Assembly: GCF_039555335.1 (NCBI RefSeq)
Contig: NC_092637.1
Span: forward strand, 46,269,613-46,333,612
Direction of reading: 5' to 3'
Source: Amphiura filiformis
Taxonomy: Eukaryota > Echinodermata > Ophiuroidea > Amphilepidida > Amphiuridae
DNA: 64,000 nt
Part shown: positions 47,801-58,231 of the stretch, in pieces
How the letters are laid out: every line of letters begins with the position of its first letter
Numbering within the stretch: the first letter of the stretch is position 1
Program-made: the position numbers and the translations under genes
The notes under the pieces: model-generated
Seen by the model: only the letters and a program-made list of their open reading frames with translations
Database searches by the model: none
What the model was told of the DNA's origin: nothing

Positions 47801-49508
47801 AAATTTGAGTTTGAAAGAGCGGAAAATTTGTGAAATGACCATAACGGCTATTTCCTATTCGTGGACAAGTTTTCAATATTATAATGTAACGGCTCATTTC
47901 CTATTCGTGGACAAGTTTTCAATTATTATAATTGTATAAATTTAATTGCTTGCGCGACGCAGGGGGTGTCTGAGGGGGATGTGCCCCCTCAGAAGTAAGA
48001 AACTTTTGCAAAATGAAGACCTAATTGAAGCCATTTGGTGGACCATTTTGACATTATTATTGTGTGAAATTTGAGTTTTAAAGAGCGGAAAATTTGTGAA
48101 ATGACCATGCCGGCTCATTTCACATTCGTGGACAAGTTTTCAATATTATTGTATAAATTAAATTTCTCTCCTTTCCCCTTTTCTCGTTTTTACGGGGGGC
48201 GCGCGCCCCATCTTTCCTACTTTTGCTTTTTTTCGGGGGGCGCGCGCCCCCTCCGCTCCCCCCTGGATCCGCCCCTGTTGTGTTTGTGTGTGTGTGTGTG
48301 GGGGGGGGGGGGGTTAGAAGTTTTGTTAAATATGACTGAGAAGGTAACTGAGGGGGGGGGGATGGATGTGACAAATTAACAAATGAGCGCGAAATAAAAG
48401 CATTTGGTTGACACCTTTTACACAATTATTATGTAAAATTTTAGTTGGAAAAAAATTGCAAAAATGTTCAATATGAAGGTCCAAGTTGTTTGCAGTTCAT
48501 TTCTACTGGCGAGCAAAGCGTGCAAAATGTGCAATTATACACTATTGTGTGGGGTGGGTGCGGTGATTGTGTTGTGGAGTACACGCGCATGTTAACATGA
48601 CAATTGCTCCATCAAGGATAAAATAGGAAATAAAGAAGAAAATAAAAGTAAATTGGCATTTGGCACCCAAATAGGATCATTTAATAAACACATTACAGTA
48701 AAACCTCGTCTACAAGCATATAGTGTGTTTTTGATGAAAGCTAAATTCAAACGAGACAGCCGTAAATATGCCAATACAATATATTGGTCTTACAATAGTA
48801 TTTGTTTATATATGTTTGTATCGGTAATTCATTTGCTCAAAATCCATAATATTATAATTTTGTCGATGGATAGCGTCTAGATTAATTTAGCTGTCATCAA
48901 AAGCACTATATATGCTTGTAGACGAGATTTTACGGTATGTTGTTTATTGCTCAAAAACTCTGTCCTGAAGTTAAAATTAGGAAACAGAGATTGCTTTTTA
49001 CTGCATTTATAGTACACTTTTTGTAAGAGGCAAAATTGGTCTTACTCCAAAGTAAATGGCAGTATCCATAAGTGATTACTGTGTTTTGTACAACCTGGAG
49101 TGCAAAATTAATCTGCTTTACATCAGGAAGTTATAATACATGATCAATTGTTCAGCTTACCATCGCATCATATCCCAGTTGGTTCATAAAATAAGAAGTC
49201 GCTCTTCCTTTATAATGATCAAACCACGTTGGTAATCCACCTGTAAACGGATTTCCTGAATCCAGCAGACACACATTGATATCATCTCCTTCATTGCGGA
49301 CTCCATTAATGGCAGTGCCACGTCGAGCAACTCCTCCAAAACATTCCCCATTTTGGTTTTCCTCAGGACTACATTCATCTCCGGAGGAATCAAACTGTTC
49401 AAAGGAAGATATTACGCCGAACGTGTGTAGGATAGTAAGGTTGAAGTCTTGGCGGGCATTGCAAGCCACGATTAGCCCAACGATGAGAAAGATAAACGGA
49501 GTCTGCAT
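35435..49508 (-). CDS. NT5E-like: Gene C: secreted ecto-5'-nucleotidase-like pseudoenzyme with a basic tail
   Basis: Eight exons on the minus strand: 49508-49161, 44724-44511, 40145-39948, 38618-38391, 38104-37826, 37400-37246, 36401-36195, 35646-35435. Canonical GT-AG junctions; phases equal those of gene B. Allowing one missing base in exon 6, it would be about 613 residues, longer than B owing to its tail. Of the six CD73 metal ligands only Asn117 remains: Asp36 is Gly, His38 is Ile, Asp85 is Asn, His220 is Gln and His243 is Gly. Catalytic His118 and Asp121 are Gln and Leu. Hydrolysis by the known mechanism is not possible. The C-terminal domain keeps CRxxECNLGNL, MNGGGIR and LPF, but the nucleoside-binding Asp is Asn. 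The C-terminus is Thr/Pro-rich, then Gly-rich and Arg/Lys-rich, with no GPI signal. Confidence 0.85.
35826..35870. repeat. (AAT)n microsatellite in gene C intron 7
   Basis: About 15 uninterrupted TAA/AAT units. Confidence 0.95.
36195..36401 (-). CDS. Gene C exon 7: nucleoside-binding loop
   Basis: 207 nt, phase 1 both ends, donor GTAAGT. GLKVTYDLCQEPYDGRVVDV, then MPSFIGEGGNGYE: the stacking Phe is kept and the CD73 Asp506 equivalent is Asn. Confidence 0.87.
36981..37204. mobile_element. 224-bp MITE in gene C intron 6
   Basis: Ends AAAAGGCATTTCGTGATCC and GGATCACGAAATATTCCTTT are inverted repeats. Starts 42 bases from exon 6. Confidence 0.78.
37246..37400 (-). CDS. Gene C exon 6, with a one-base frameshift
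   Basis: Reads GDIYYESDIKAVLPFSNTFD then LEGRYVREMLEQAV, ending GFFK and a TAG stop (37251-37249). One base out of frame, the usual VAG| splice end follows. At 155 nt the exon leaves phase 0, but exon 7 needs phase 1; one extra base near 37253-37256 restores both. So one base is missing. Confidence 0.83.
37826..38104 (-). CDS. Gene C exon 5: substrate-binding motifs
   Basis: 279 nt, phase 1 both ends. CRQQECNLGNLLADAM and FMNGGGIRDNIN match the CD73 nucleotide-binding segments (Arg354, Asn390, Arg395 equivalents). It is 18 nt longer than gene B exon 5, in the GGGTPRNNP loop. Confidence 0.88.
38391..38618 (-). CDS. Gene C exon 4
   Basis: 228 nt, phase 1 both ends. Begins DDCTSCSPPVDVPENF, an extra cysteine-containing stretch not in gene B, then YPIVITPNDDPNGKVLIVHG and AKYLGRLDVTFDEEGKV. 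Confidence 0.88.
38720..38963. mobile_element. 244-bp MITE in gene C intron 3
   Basis: Ends GGGCTATTCAAATTGAAATA and ATTTCAACTGGAATAGCCC. GGAAGATTTTGGAAATATCT pairs with its complement on the other side. Confidence 0.85.
39948..40145 (-). CDS. Gene C exon 3: both metal histidines lost
   Basis: 198 nt, phase 1 both ends, donor GTAAGC. VLGQSSGSG has Gln at the His220 position. DIIVIGGLDIYQYDG has Gly at the His243 position. Confidence 0.87.
40150..44304 (-). other. Gene C intron 2
   Basis: About 4.4 kb (40146-44510). Holds a full CRE-type MITE (41531-41696), a solitary TIR-like CAGGGTGTTCCAGAATGATC near 42208, and otherwise anonymous AT-rich sequence. No other gene recognised. Confidence 0.5.
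41531..41696. mobile_element. MITE with TGACGTC motifs, copy 2
   Basis: Close match to 4894-5049 including TGACGTCCTGTCAACCAGAC and both inverted ends. Confidence 0.87.
44305..44480. repeat. 176-bp hairpin-forming palindrome next to gene C exon 2
   Basis: GAGGTTAATAACTTTGCATC at the left pairs with the right end. The centre is GGAATATCCCTCGGGGCTGC against GCGCCCCTCGGGATATTCC. Stem of about 80 bp with a tiny loop; 30 bases from the exon 2 donor. Confidence 0.85.
44511..44724 (-). CDS. Gene C exon 2: altered GNHE motif
   Basis: 214 nt, phase 0 to 1, acceptor TTTTTACAG, donor GTGAGT. TLGNQEFLLGP stands for GNHEFDNG: Asn kept, His changed to Gln and Asp to Leu. VLSANFNSTTAP and ERVGVIGYG follow the family pattern. 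It has no start codon of its own. Confidence 0.87.
44725..46860 (-). other. Gene C intron 1, distal part
   Basis: AT-rich with no recognised repeat. A 113-codon frame on the plus strand at 45184-45525 has no domain and biased AT-rich composition; not called. Confidence 0.45.
46861..47656. repeat. Tandem duplication, 438-bp offset
   Basis: 46861-47300 and 47299-47656 both run from TAATGTAATAATAATTATTC to GGGCGACGAACTATA. The second copy lacks about 80 bases that in the first lie between two CCTCAGTTG repeats, a deletion by short homology. Confidence 0.85.
47582..48277. mobile_element. hAT-like element in gene C intron 1
   Basis: Ends CAGCCGCGGATCCAG and CTGGATCCGCCCCTG. Inside, a 200-base unit starting GCTTGCGCGACGCAGGGGGT is repeated twice (47677 and 47949). 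The left end is also present in the first copy of the tandem duplication (47220). Confidence 0.7.
48280..49160. other. Gene C intron 1, proximal part; GT/G-rich run
   Basis: A GTGT...GGGG run at 48278-48314, then AT-rich DNA. CAGTAAAACCTCGTCTACAA at 48697 pairs with TGTAGACGAGATTTTACGGT at 48915, the ends of an old MITE. A relative (TACCGTAAAACCTCGTC ... GACGAGGTTCTACGG) occupies 23560-23785 in gene B intron 1. Confidence 0.55.
49161..49508 (-). CDS. Gene C exon 1: signal peptide, metal motifs lost
   Basis: 116 codons ending ATG|GTAAGC. MQTPFIFLIVGLIVACNA is a good signal peptide; an upstream in-frame start at 49553 would bury it. LHTFGVISS stands for the DxH motif (Asp to Gly, His to Ile). 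LLDSGNPF has Asn for the metal Asp. DECSPEE and GGVARRGTAIN are almost identical to gene D. Confidence 0.87.
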
Positions 49509-49553
49509 GGCTGACAGAGTCACAGACTTGCCTGACCTGTTGTGATATAACAC

Positions 49554-52500
49554 AGATTAACAGCAACCCATATATTAGGGACGCACCATTGAATTCAGGG
49601 GGATGTTGGAAATTGTGATGAGTGCAATTTTCTTTACACTAGGTGTTTGGCCGTTTAAAAAAATATTCATGTATTATTGTATTCACAGTTACATTCTAGA
49701 TAAAACTTAAGTAAAAAGAAACAGAGCATCAAAATGAGCCACGTGGAACTCAATATTCAAGATTAGCAGCAACCCATATATTAGGGACGCACTATTGAAT
49801 TCAGGGGGATGTTGGAAATTGTGATGAGTGCAATTTTCTTTACACTAGGTGTTTGGCCGTTTAAAAAAAATGTTCATGTATTATTGTATTCACAGTTACA
49901 TTGTAGATAAAACTTAAGTAAAAAGAAACAGAGCATCAAAATGAGCCACGTGGAACTCAATATTCAGGATTAACAGCAACCCATATATTAGGGACGCACT
50001 ATTGAATTCAGGGGGATGTTGGAAATTGTGATGAGTGCAATTTTCTTTACACTAGGTGTTTGGCCGTTTAAAAAAAATGTTCATGTATTATTGTATTCAC
50101 AGTTACATTCTAGATAAAACTTACGTAAAAAGAAACAGAGCACCAAAATGAGCCACGTGGAACTCAATATTCAGGATTAACAGCAACCCATATATTAGGG
50201 ACGCACCATTGAATTCAGGGGGATGTTGGAAATTGTGATGAGTGCAATTTTCTTTACACTAGGTGTTTGGCCGTTTAAAAAATGTTCATGTATTATTGTA
50301 TTCACAGTTACATTCTAGATAAAACTTACGTAAAAAGAAACAGAGCACCAAAATGAGCCACGTGGAACTCAATATTCAGGATTAACAGCAACCCATATAT
50401 TAGGGACGCACCATTGAATTCAGGGGGATGTTGGACATTGTGATGAGTGCAATTTTCTTTACACTAGGTGTTTGGCCGTTTAAAAAAATGTTCATGTATT
50501 ATTGTATTCACAGTTACATTCTAGATAAAACTTACGTAAAAAGAAACAGAGCACCAAAATGAGCCACGTGGAACTCAATATTCAGGATTAACAGCAACCC
50601 ATATATTAGGGACGCACTATTGAATTCAGGGGGATGTTGGAAATTGTGATGAGTGCAATTTTCTTTACACTAGGTGTTTGGCCGTTTAAAAAAAAGTTCA
50701 TGTATTATTGTATTCACAGTTACATTGTAGATAAAACTTAAGTAAAAAGAAACAGAGCATCAAAATGAGCCACGTGGAACTCAATATTCAGGATTAACAG
50801 CAACCCATATATTAGGGACGCACTATTGAATTCAGGGGGATGTTGGAAATTGTGATGAGTGCAATTTTCTTTACACTAGGTGTTTGGCCGTTTAAAAAAA
50901 AGTTCATGTATTATTGTATTCACAGTTACATTGTAGATAAAACTTAAGTAAAAAGAAACAGAGCATCAAAATGAGCCACGTGGAACTCAATATTCAGGAT
51001 TAACAGCAACCCATATATTAGGGACGCACTATTGAATTCAGGGGGATGTTGGAAATTGTGATGAGTGCAATTTTCTTTACACTAGGTGTTTGGCCGTTTA
51101 AAAAAAAAGTTCATGTATTATTGTATTCACAGTTACATTGTAGATAAAACTTAAGTAAAAAGAAACAGAGCATCAAAATGAGCCACGTGGAACTCAATAT
51201 TCAGGATTAACAGCAACCCATATATTAGGGACGCACTATTGAATTCAGGGGGATGTTGGAAATTGTGATGAGTGCAATTTTCTTTACACTAGGTGTTTGG
51301 CCGTTTAAAAAAATGTTCATGTATTATTGTATTCACAGTTACATTCTAGATAAAACTTACGTAAAAAGAAACAGAGCACCAAAATGAGCCACGTGGAACT
51401 CAATATTCAGGATTAACAGCAACCCATATATTAGGGACGCACCATTGAATTCAGGGGATGTTGGAAATTGTGATGAGTGCAACTTTCTTTACACTAGGTG
51501 TTTGGCCGTTTAAAAAATGTTCATGTATTATTGTATTCACAGTTACATTCTAGATAAAACTTACGTAAAAAGAAACAGAGCACCAAAATGAGCCACGTGG
51601 AACTCAATATTCAGGATTAACAGCAACCCATATATTAGGGACGCACTATTGAATTCAGGGGGATGTTGGACATTGTGATGAGTGCAATTTTCTTTACACT
51701 AGGTGTTTGGCCTTTAAAAAAAATGTTCATGTATTATTGTATTCACAGTTACATTCTAGATAAAACTTAAGTAAAAGAAACAGAGCATCAAAATGAGCCA
51801 CGTGGAACTCAATATTCAGGATTAACAGCAACCCATATATTAGGGACGCACCATTGAATTCAGGGGGATGTTGGAAATTGTGATGAGTGCAACTTTCTTT
51901 ACACTAGGTGTTTGGCCGTTTAAAAAAATGTTCATGTATTATTGTATTCACAGTTACATTCTAGATAAAACTTACGTAAAAAGAAACAGAGCACCAAAAT
52001 GAGCCACGTGGAACTCAATATTCCAGGATTAACAGCAACCCATATATTAGGGACGCACCATTGAATTCAGGGGGATGTTGGAAATTGTGATGAGTGCAAT
52101 TTTCTTTACACTAGGTGTTTGGCCGTTTAAAAAAATATTCATGTATTATTGTATTCACAGTTACATTCTAGATAAAACTTAAGTAAAAAGAAACAGAGCA
52201 TCAAAATGAGCCACGTGGAACTCAATATTCAAGATTAACAGCAACCCATATATTAGGGACGCACTATTGAATTCAGGGGGATGTTGGAAATTGTGATGAG
52301 TGCAATTTTCTTTACACTAGGTGTTTGGCCGTTTAAAAAAAATGTTCATGTATTATTGTATTCACAGTTACATTGTAGATAAAACTTAAGTAAAAAGAAA
52401 CAGAGCATCAAAATGAGCCACGTGGAACTCAATATTCAGGATTAACAGCGACCCATATATTAGGGACGCACCATTGAATTCAGGGGGATGTTGGAAATTG

Positions 52501-52783
52501 TGATGAGTGCAACTTTCTTTACACTAGGTGTTTGGCCGTTTTAAAAAATGTTCATGTATTATTGTATTCACAGTTACATTGTAGATAAAACTTAAGTAAA
52601 AAGAAACAGAGCATCAAAATGAGCCACGTGGAACTCAATATTCAGGATTAACAGCAACCCATATATTAGGGACGCACTATTGAATTCAGGGGGATGTTGG
52701 AAATTGTGATGAGTGCAATTTTCTTTACACTAGGTGTTTGGCCGTTTAAAAAATCAAAATGAGCCACGTGGAAGTCAATGAAT
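49554..52783. repeat. Satellite array, 16 units of about 206 bp, at the 5' end of gene C
   Basis: CAGCAACCCATATATTAGGG recurs with a period of 204-207 at 49561, 49767, 49974, 50181, 50386, 50592, 50798, 51004, 51211, 51417, 51621, 51826, 52033, 52239, 52446 and 52652. The last unit is internally deleted. Units are about 95 percent alike. Each unit holds one CACGTG E-box in GAGCCACGTGGAACTC. The array begins about 45 bases upstream of the gene C start codon. Confidence 0.95.
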
Positions 52784-52917
52784 AAGTAACTTTGAAATAT
52801 ATGAGCAGGTTAAAACATAAAGTGTTATTGGTGATATTGACAAACTTATTGCAACAATTTAAATCCTTTTCATTGAAGTTAAAAGTTAAAAGTTAAAAGT
52901 TTGGGCTGCCATATGAA

Positions 52918-53138
52918 GACCTGAGCGCAAGAAGACCGTAAGTCCACTTTGCCCCTCAACATGTATACACTAAAGTTGCGTATAGTTTCGTATAGTGTGG
53001 TAATGTTTTATACATGTTCAGGGGCCAAAACAAAAGAACATGTATTAAACATTATAAAACCCTAAGAAACTGTACGTAACTTTAGTGCATACATGTTGAG
53101 GGACAAAGTGGACTTACGGTCTTCTTGCGCTCAGGTCT
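52918..53138. mobile_element. Palindromic MITE
   Basis: GACCTGAGCGCAAGAAGACC pairs with GGTCTTCTTGCGCTCAGGTC. The arms continue through GTAAGTCCACTTTG and CATGTATACACTAAAGTT. Confidence 0.87.
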
Positions 53139-53139
53139 G

Positions 53140-55894
53140 CATATAATAAATACTTGTCTCAGGCCGGTCTTACTTGACTTTGATTGAGATTATAGGAGAC
53201 CGAGACCGGGTAGAAGACCAGGACCAGCAGGTTCGAGACCGAGACCACCGAGACCGACACCAGACCGTTTTTTGTGGTCTGCAAAGTGTTAATGGAACAT
53301 GCAAATGTTATTAATTAACCTCGTCTACATCAGTGTCTCAGACTGCAGCAGAAGAATTTCATTTGCAGTGTGACCAACAACCCACTTGACCTATTTTCTG
53401 GAATCAGCTATTAAACATTAATAATCCAATATTAACATTCGTAGTAGAGTATAATTATAATATCCATTTCCCAATACGATACATTGATGTTTTGTAGAGA
53501 ATGAATGTTAGACAAAATGTTCTTTTGTATTTTGTATGTCAACGGAAAAGTAAACTTTTTGACTGGGATCCTCCAACACTGTTGAACTTCTCTTCGGCCC
53601 CATTCCAATTGTTCATACAAAAAATGGAATAAGGGGTAGTTTTTGGACAGGAAATGTGAACGAGTTGAGTGTAATTATAGTTGCAACCGTACTGGTAATT
53701 ACCTTTCCATTTGGTTAATGAGTTAATGTATCGTAAACGGGAAGATAGTAAAAGTGTATTTACGAAGTTTTTTTATAATTATACTTGCAGCTTTTGATTG
53801 CTAATCATTAAATATACGTCTTAGATTCAAAAGCATTAATTAATAATGATAGCCACAATAATACAGTTCGCATAATACTACACCATCCTGCGCCTTTCAT
53901 ACATTTAACTACTTTGAAGCCACTCCCCATGATCCCTCCAAAGAAACGGCACTCCACCACATAAACCCCAATTATGCCAATACGTTCACCATAATATGTA
54001 CAACTTACTTCACAAATCAAGATTAAGTAGTTAATTATCACTATTTCTTCTTCAAAATGGCGGCAGATATGAGTGTACAGATATACATGTAGCAAAAACT
54101 AGTTTTGCACTACATGGGAATGCCGAAAGTGTATGCGATGCATAAATGAGTAACAATACAAACAGTCTCAAAATTCCCCGCTTTATGTATGACACTATAT
54201 TATTATTAAAGTTCATGGCCATTACTGTAGAATGAGGCCATCGAACCATCATATAATTCGTGTATCTGTTATCGCCCACCACTTATGTTTACGTCTATAA
54301 TCAAAATGGCGCTTACATGATTATAGAAGATTATCAAGAGAAGTTAATAAATTGATCCTTAGCATCATATGTTATAAAAGACCATCCGAGTTACGTCATT
54401 GTGTCAGTCGTAGAGGAGATTTTCAAGATTCCCCGCAATGGCTTTTGACGCCGGTGCCAAGGAGATTAACGTAGTAAATGTATAAAGTCAGCGTACGCAT
54501 AACAAGTGACAAATAATTATTGAAGAACGATGTCAAAATGATGATTACCTTCTTTATTTTTACGTGCTTGAAAGCGCTCTGGCGAGAATACGTTACGCCA
54601 ATACACACAACTCTGTAGCTGCATAAATTATGTAAAATGCCAGTCCTTTTTAAATAAACACAACAAAAAAGAATATCCCCACAGACAAACACCCAGTAAA
54701 TAATGTACTAAATACTAAAGTCTAAAATATTTGTTTCTGTTTTAGGCACACCACCATATGTTATAAACTTCAAATTGAAACTTATGAATCTACAATAAAG
54801 TAAAATTCCCTGTGTAAATCGAATGCAACTTTTAGTGACTATCACTCACTTGTAGACCGCTCTCTTCCGAAGGGCATTAAAGCTAAACCACGTGGCGGAT
54901 ATTTTTGGTACTTGCTGTCAATCAAGAATAATGTATACATTACATGTAGACTAAAAACTGAGTAGGTGGGGCATCTGCAAATGTTCGTACGTCCCTGATA
55001 TATAAATGACAGATAACAGCAAAAACAGCTCCCATATCTGTCCATAACTTTGGTCAGTGGAGCGAGTCAGGGGATTTAAAATGGGTGATTATTGACTGGC
55101 AAGTGCCATATTTGGGAATAAGTGCAGTCCATCATTCAATGTGGAGGAAAGACTAGATTTTATCGATTGATTTTGCTGGAGTAATTTCCTGTTAACCAGG
55201 TTTAAGTACTGCAAAAGTCGAATCATGTTTGCATAACCGTAACATATTCGTACGCACTGTTACAGCAGTGCGTACGGTCTCATTCCCAATGTCTTGATAT
55301 GGCGTCTAATACGTACATGTACCCTTGGAGGTAAAATTTCCAATGCCTCGCTAAGTTGGTATTTTTAGTAACGTAAACAAGCTTTGTTTTCACGGATCAT
55401 CTGATTTTTAAAAAAGTTGATTGCATATTTTAACCTTGATCTCTAAACAACTGCACTAATAGCTCTTTGTCATCAATATTCACTCGGTCGGACATCCGGG
55501 AACATTGTCCCCTTCGTCCCCTTTGCACAAGCGTGCGCATAGCAACCAGCTCGAGAAAGGGGAACTGCACATGCGCTGCACATGCGGACACTGGTTTTAC
55601 AAGGCTATTTCCCCTTTGTGACGTCAGCCCGACCAAGAGAATGATTGCGCACTCAAAGAATGACCATTAACCGTATGTAAAATCATACTCAATAGTACGG
55701 GGTCGTTCTTCAAGTTATCATTGTTGAATGGAGGTTATGAAATGTGCCAAGAGGCATGATGCTATTTTAGTTGCAGATAGTTGGACCATAGACCCTAGGT
55801 TTTTTGGCTGGTTTGTGTCTTTTTTAACGGTTCAACAGACATAATCAAAACAGACGTTTATGGCAAAAGGTCAGTGCAGTGTTGGGTCTTTTTA
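53140..55894. other. Intergenic, no gene seen
   Basis: Includes a GAGACCGAGACC-rich stretch at 53190-53270 and a small hairpin, CCGTACGCACTG near 55255-55280. Short frames at 53808-54692 lack domains. Confidence 0.4.
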
Positions 55895-56103
55895 GGGACG
55901 CACCATTAGACTTCAAGGGGGGGAGGAAGTTGTGGTCTTGGATTTTTTTTAAATTTCATGCATTTATACACAGTTAGGTGGGGGAAGTTTTAAAAAACAA
56001 TTTTTTTTAGTGTTGGTGGAATTTTTTTTGCTCATGTAGTGGGGAAAGGTTTTTTTTTCAAAACTTCCTAGCCCCCACCCCTTGAAGTCTAATGGTGCGT
56101 CCC
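55895..56103. mobile_element. 209-bp MITE with GGGACGCACCATT ends
   Basis: Ends GGGACGCACCATTAGACTTC and GAAGTCTAATGGTGCGTCCC are perfect 20-bp inverted repeats. The same end motif opens each unit of the satellite at 49554-52783 and closes a relative at about 63050. Confidence 0.87.
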
Positions 56104-56109
56104 GACCAC

Positions 56110-58078
56110 TCTACTCCCAATTCCAGGAAAAGGCAGCATTAATTTATTTGGATTAGAAAATATTAATATAGAAAAATTAAATATAGAACTCTAAATCCTT
56201 TTACTTTAGTACTAACTGGCAAAGTCAAAGCATACTGCACTTACAATTCATTTGTTTTAAATTTTAAATTGTTTTACAATGCTTTTATATATAAATCGCA
56301 AATGCAACATAAATCACAATCAACATGGCAGTATAGGCAGTATAATCATAAAATCCAGCTGCAATGTATCCTGACAAAGTCCTCTGTAGACTTAAAGGCA
56401 ACAGGCTAACTATAATGTACATCATTGTGACAAAGCTGACAAACTTAAGACGGTGTTACTTGCACCATTCATCAATTTCTTCACGAACTACTTTTCCAAT
56501 CTGATCCATTTGTCAAAAGTGTATTTCCAGGCTCGGATCGGGTATGGGGGTGGGTGGTTGACAGGGGGTTGCAGATTTTCCTAATTCAGACCTTTTCAGA
56601 GAAATCCTCATTCACTCACCTTTACCCACTACAATTGATTTTCGAGATAAATTAGATAAATTTCAATGAAAGTTCATGATTTGTGGCCCACATTTGTTTT
56701 TACAGACAAAACAGATCCCATTTAAGGGGGGGGTATGTAGCACCCGGGCCTGTGTATTTCATAAACCAGACTTGAGCATGTCAAAGAACGTAATAAAATA
56801 TAAATTCATTCATATTCATGTTCATTAATTTATTTCCATCAAAATCACACACATAATAACACCAACAACTATAGGCCTATATAAACAAGATAGAGGAGGT
56901 GCAACTAAAAGCAAAAGTCTGAGAAAACGTTGCGCCCCCTGACAATTAAATTAAACACTCAAAAACCAAACAGACATACTAGTACAAACAAGACATGACA
57001 AGAGCGGTGACCGAAAAACACACACACATATAAAGAAACATATATGAGAAAAGAATTATTCATATTACAGACATTTGATCAATTAACTCATTCAAACCCA
57101 AATTTAGGGACCGCCAGTGGAATCGGACAGGTAGGCAATGTACCTCACAAGAAGGCAAATGGCCCGGCCCCAAATACCACCAGCGTCAAAGAGTCCAAGA
57201 GGAAAAACTTGCAAATATTGAAGCGACAAAATAATAAAATAAAAAGTTACTAATATTTTATTCTAGTTATCTATCTGGATTGCAAATGTATTATGACAAG
57301 GCTCAGCTTGTCACGTGACCCTAGCCCTACCGGGTTAGGTCACGTGACTACTCAAACATTACAATAGCATCAGTTGGCACCGAAGGTCGATGGATGTCGG
57401 CCGTAGGCCACCATAGCTAAACAGTAAGAATTTGGTTAGAAAGTATTTTCGTAGAAAATGTTAAAACTGTCCATTTTTATTTTTTACAGAATTGTCCCCT
57501 TTTTTTTTACAGAATTTCCGTTTTTTACAGAATGTTTTTCTTCCGTCGATTTACAGATGTTTCTGGTTTTTTTTCAAAGATTACTTTTGTCACAGCATTT
57601 GAGCTGTTTTAAAACGGAGAAAAACGCCGAACGGAGAAAAGGTGTCGGCCTATAAAAACAATCAAAGAGGAAATTGGTTAAGAAAGTCACTTCTACAATC
57701 GTTTTGAATACATTTCGTGGTTTATAAACGCCATCAGATTATACTATTACTGCTTTCTGGTCTGAGTTTACTCTCTCACTCTCTCAACTGATTTCCCCTC
57801 GAGATTTTAAAATTTCCAAAATATGGGCATTTTCAGACATCCAATTAGCTGGCGGACACTTATTCTCAGTTCGGTGTTTTTCCAATTAAAACAGCAAAAA
57901 TACTGTGATAAAGAAAAATGTTTTGTGTAAAAACAGAAAACGTCTGCCAAAATATTGCTTTTTTACATCCATCAAATATTTTCTCAATTTCTAGTGCATA
58001 TTTGTATCCGCTGAATACGTGATCACGACAATGGCTTGATTGATTACCCTCATTATTATTGAGGGTTTATTTCAATTC
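56110..58078. other. Intergenic, no gene seen
   Basis: A palindrome at 57310-57348 pairs GTCACGTGACCCTA with TAGGTCACGTGAC, giving two CACGTG sites. Otherwise anonymous AT-rich DNA. Confidence 0.45.
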
Positions 58079-58087
58079 AATATATAA
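58079..58087 (+). promoter_or_regulatory. Candidate TATA box of gene D
   Basis: AATATATAAACG about 150 bases before the start codon. A short upstream frame starts at 58124. TTCTTGCAG directly before the start codon could instead be a splice acceptor from a non-coding exon. Confidence 0.35.
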
Positions 58088-58231
58088 ACGAATGCATATT
58101 GAACTTTTGAAGGTGTTTTGAAAAATGCAGCGCGCGATACCTATTTAAAGCTGAAACTGGTTCACAGACAAAAATGCGTTGTGTACCCCTGCCATAGTCA
58201 AATAACAAAATTCGTCTGTGATTCTTGCAGT

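Noticed and set aside
49554-52783. CRISPR-like array
   Set aside because: The repeats are head to tail without unique spacers, unit length is about 206 bp, and the genome is eukaryotic: it is satellite DNA.
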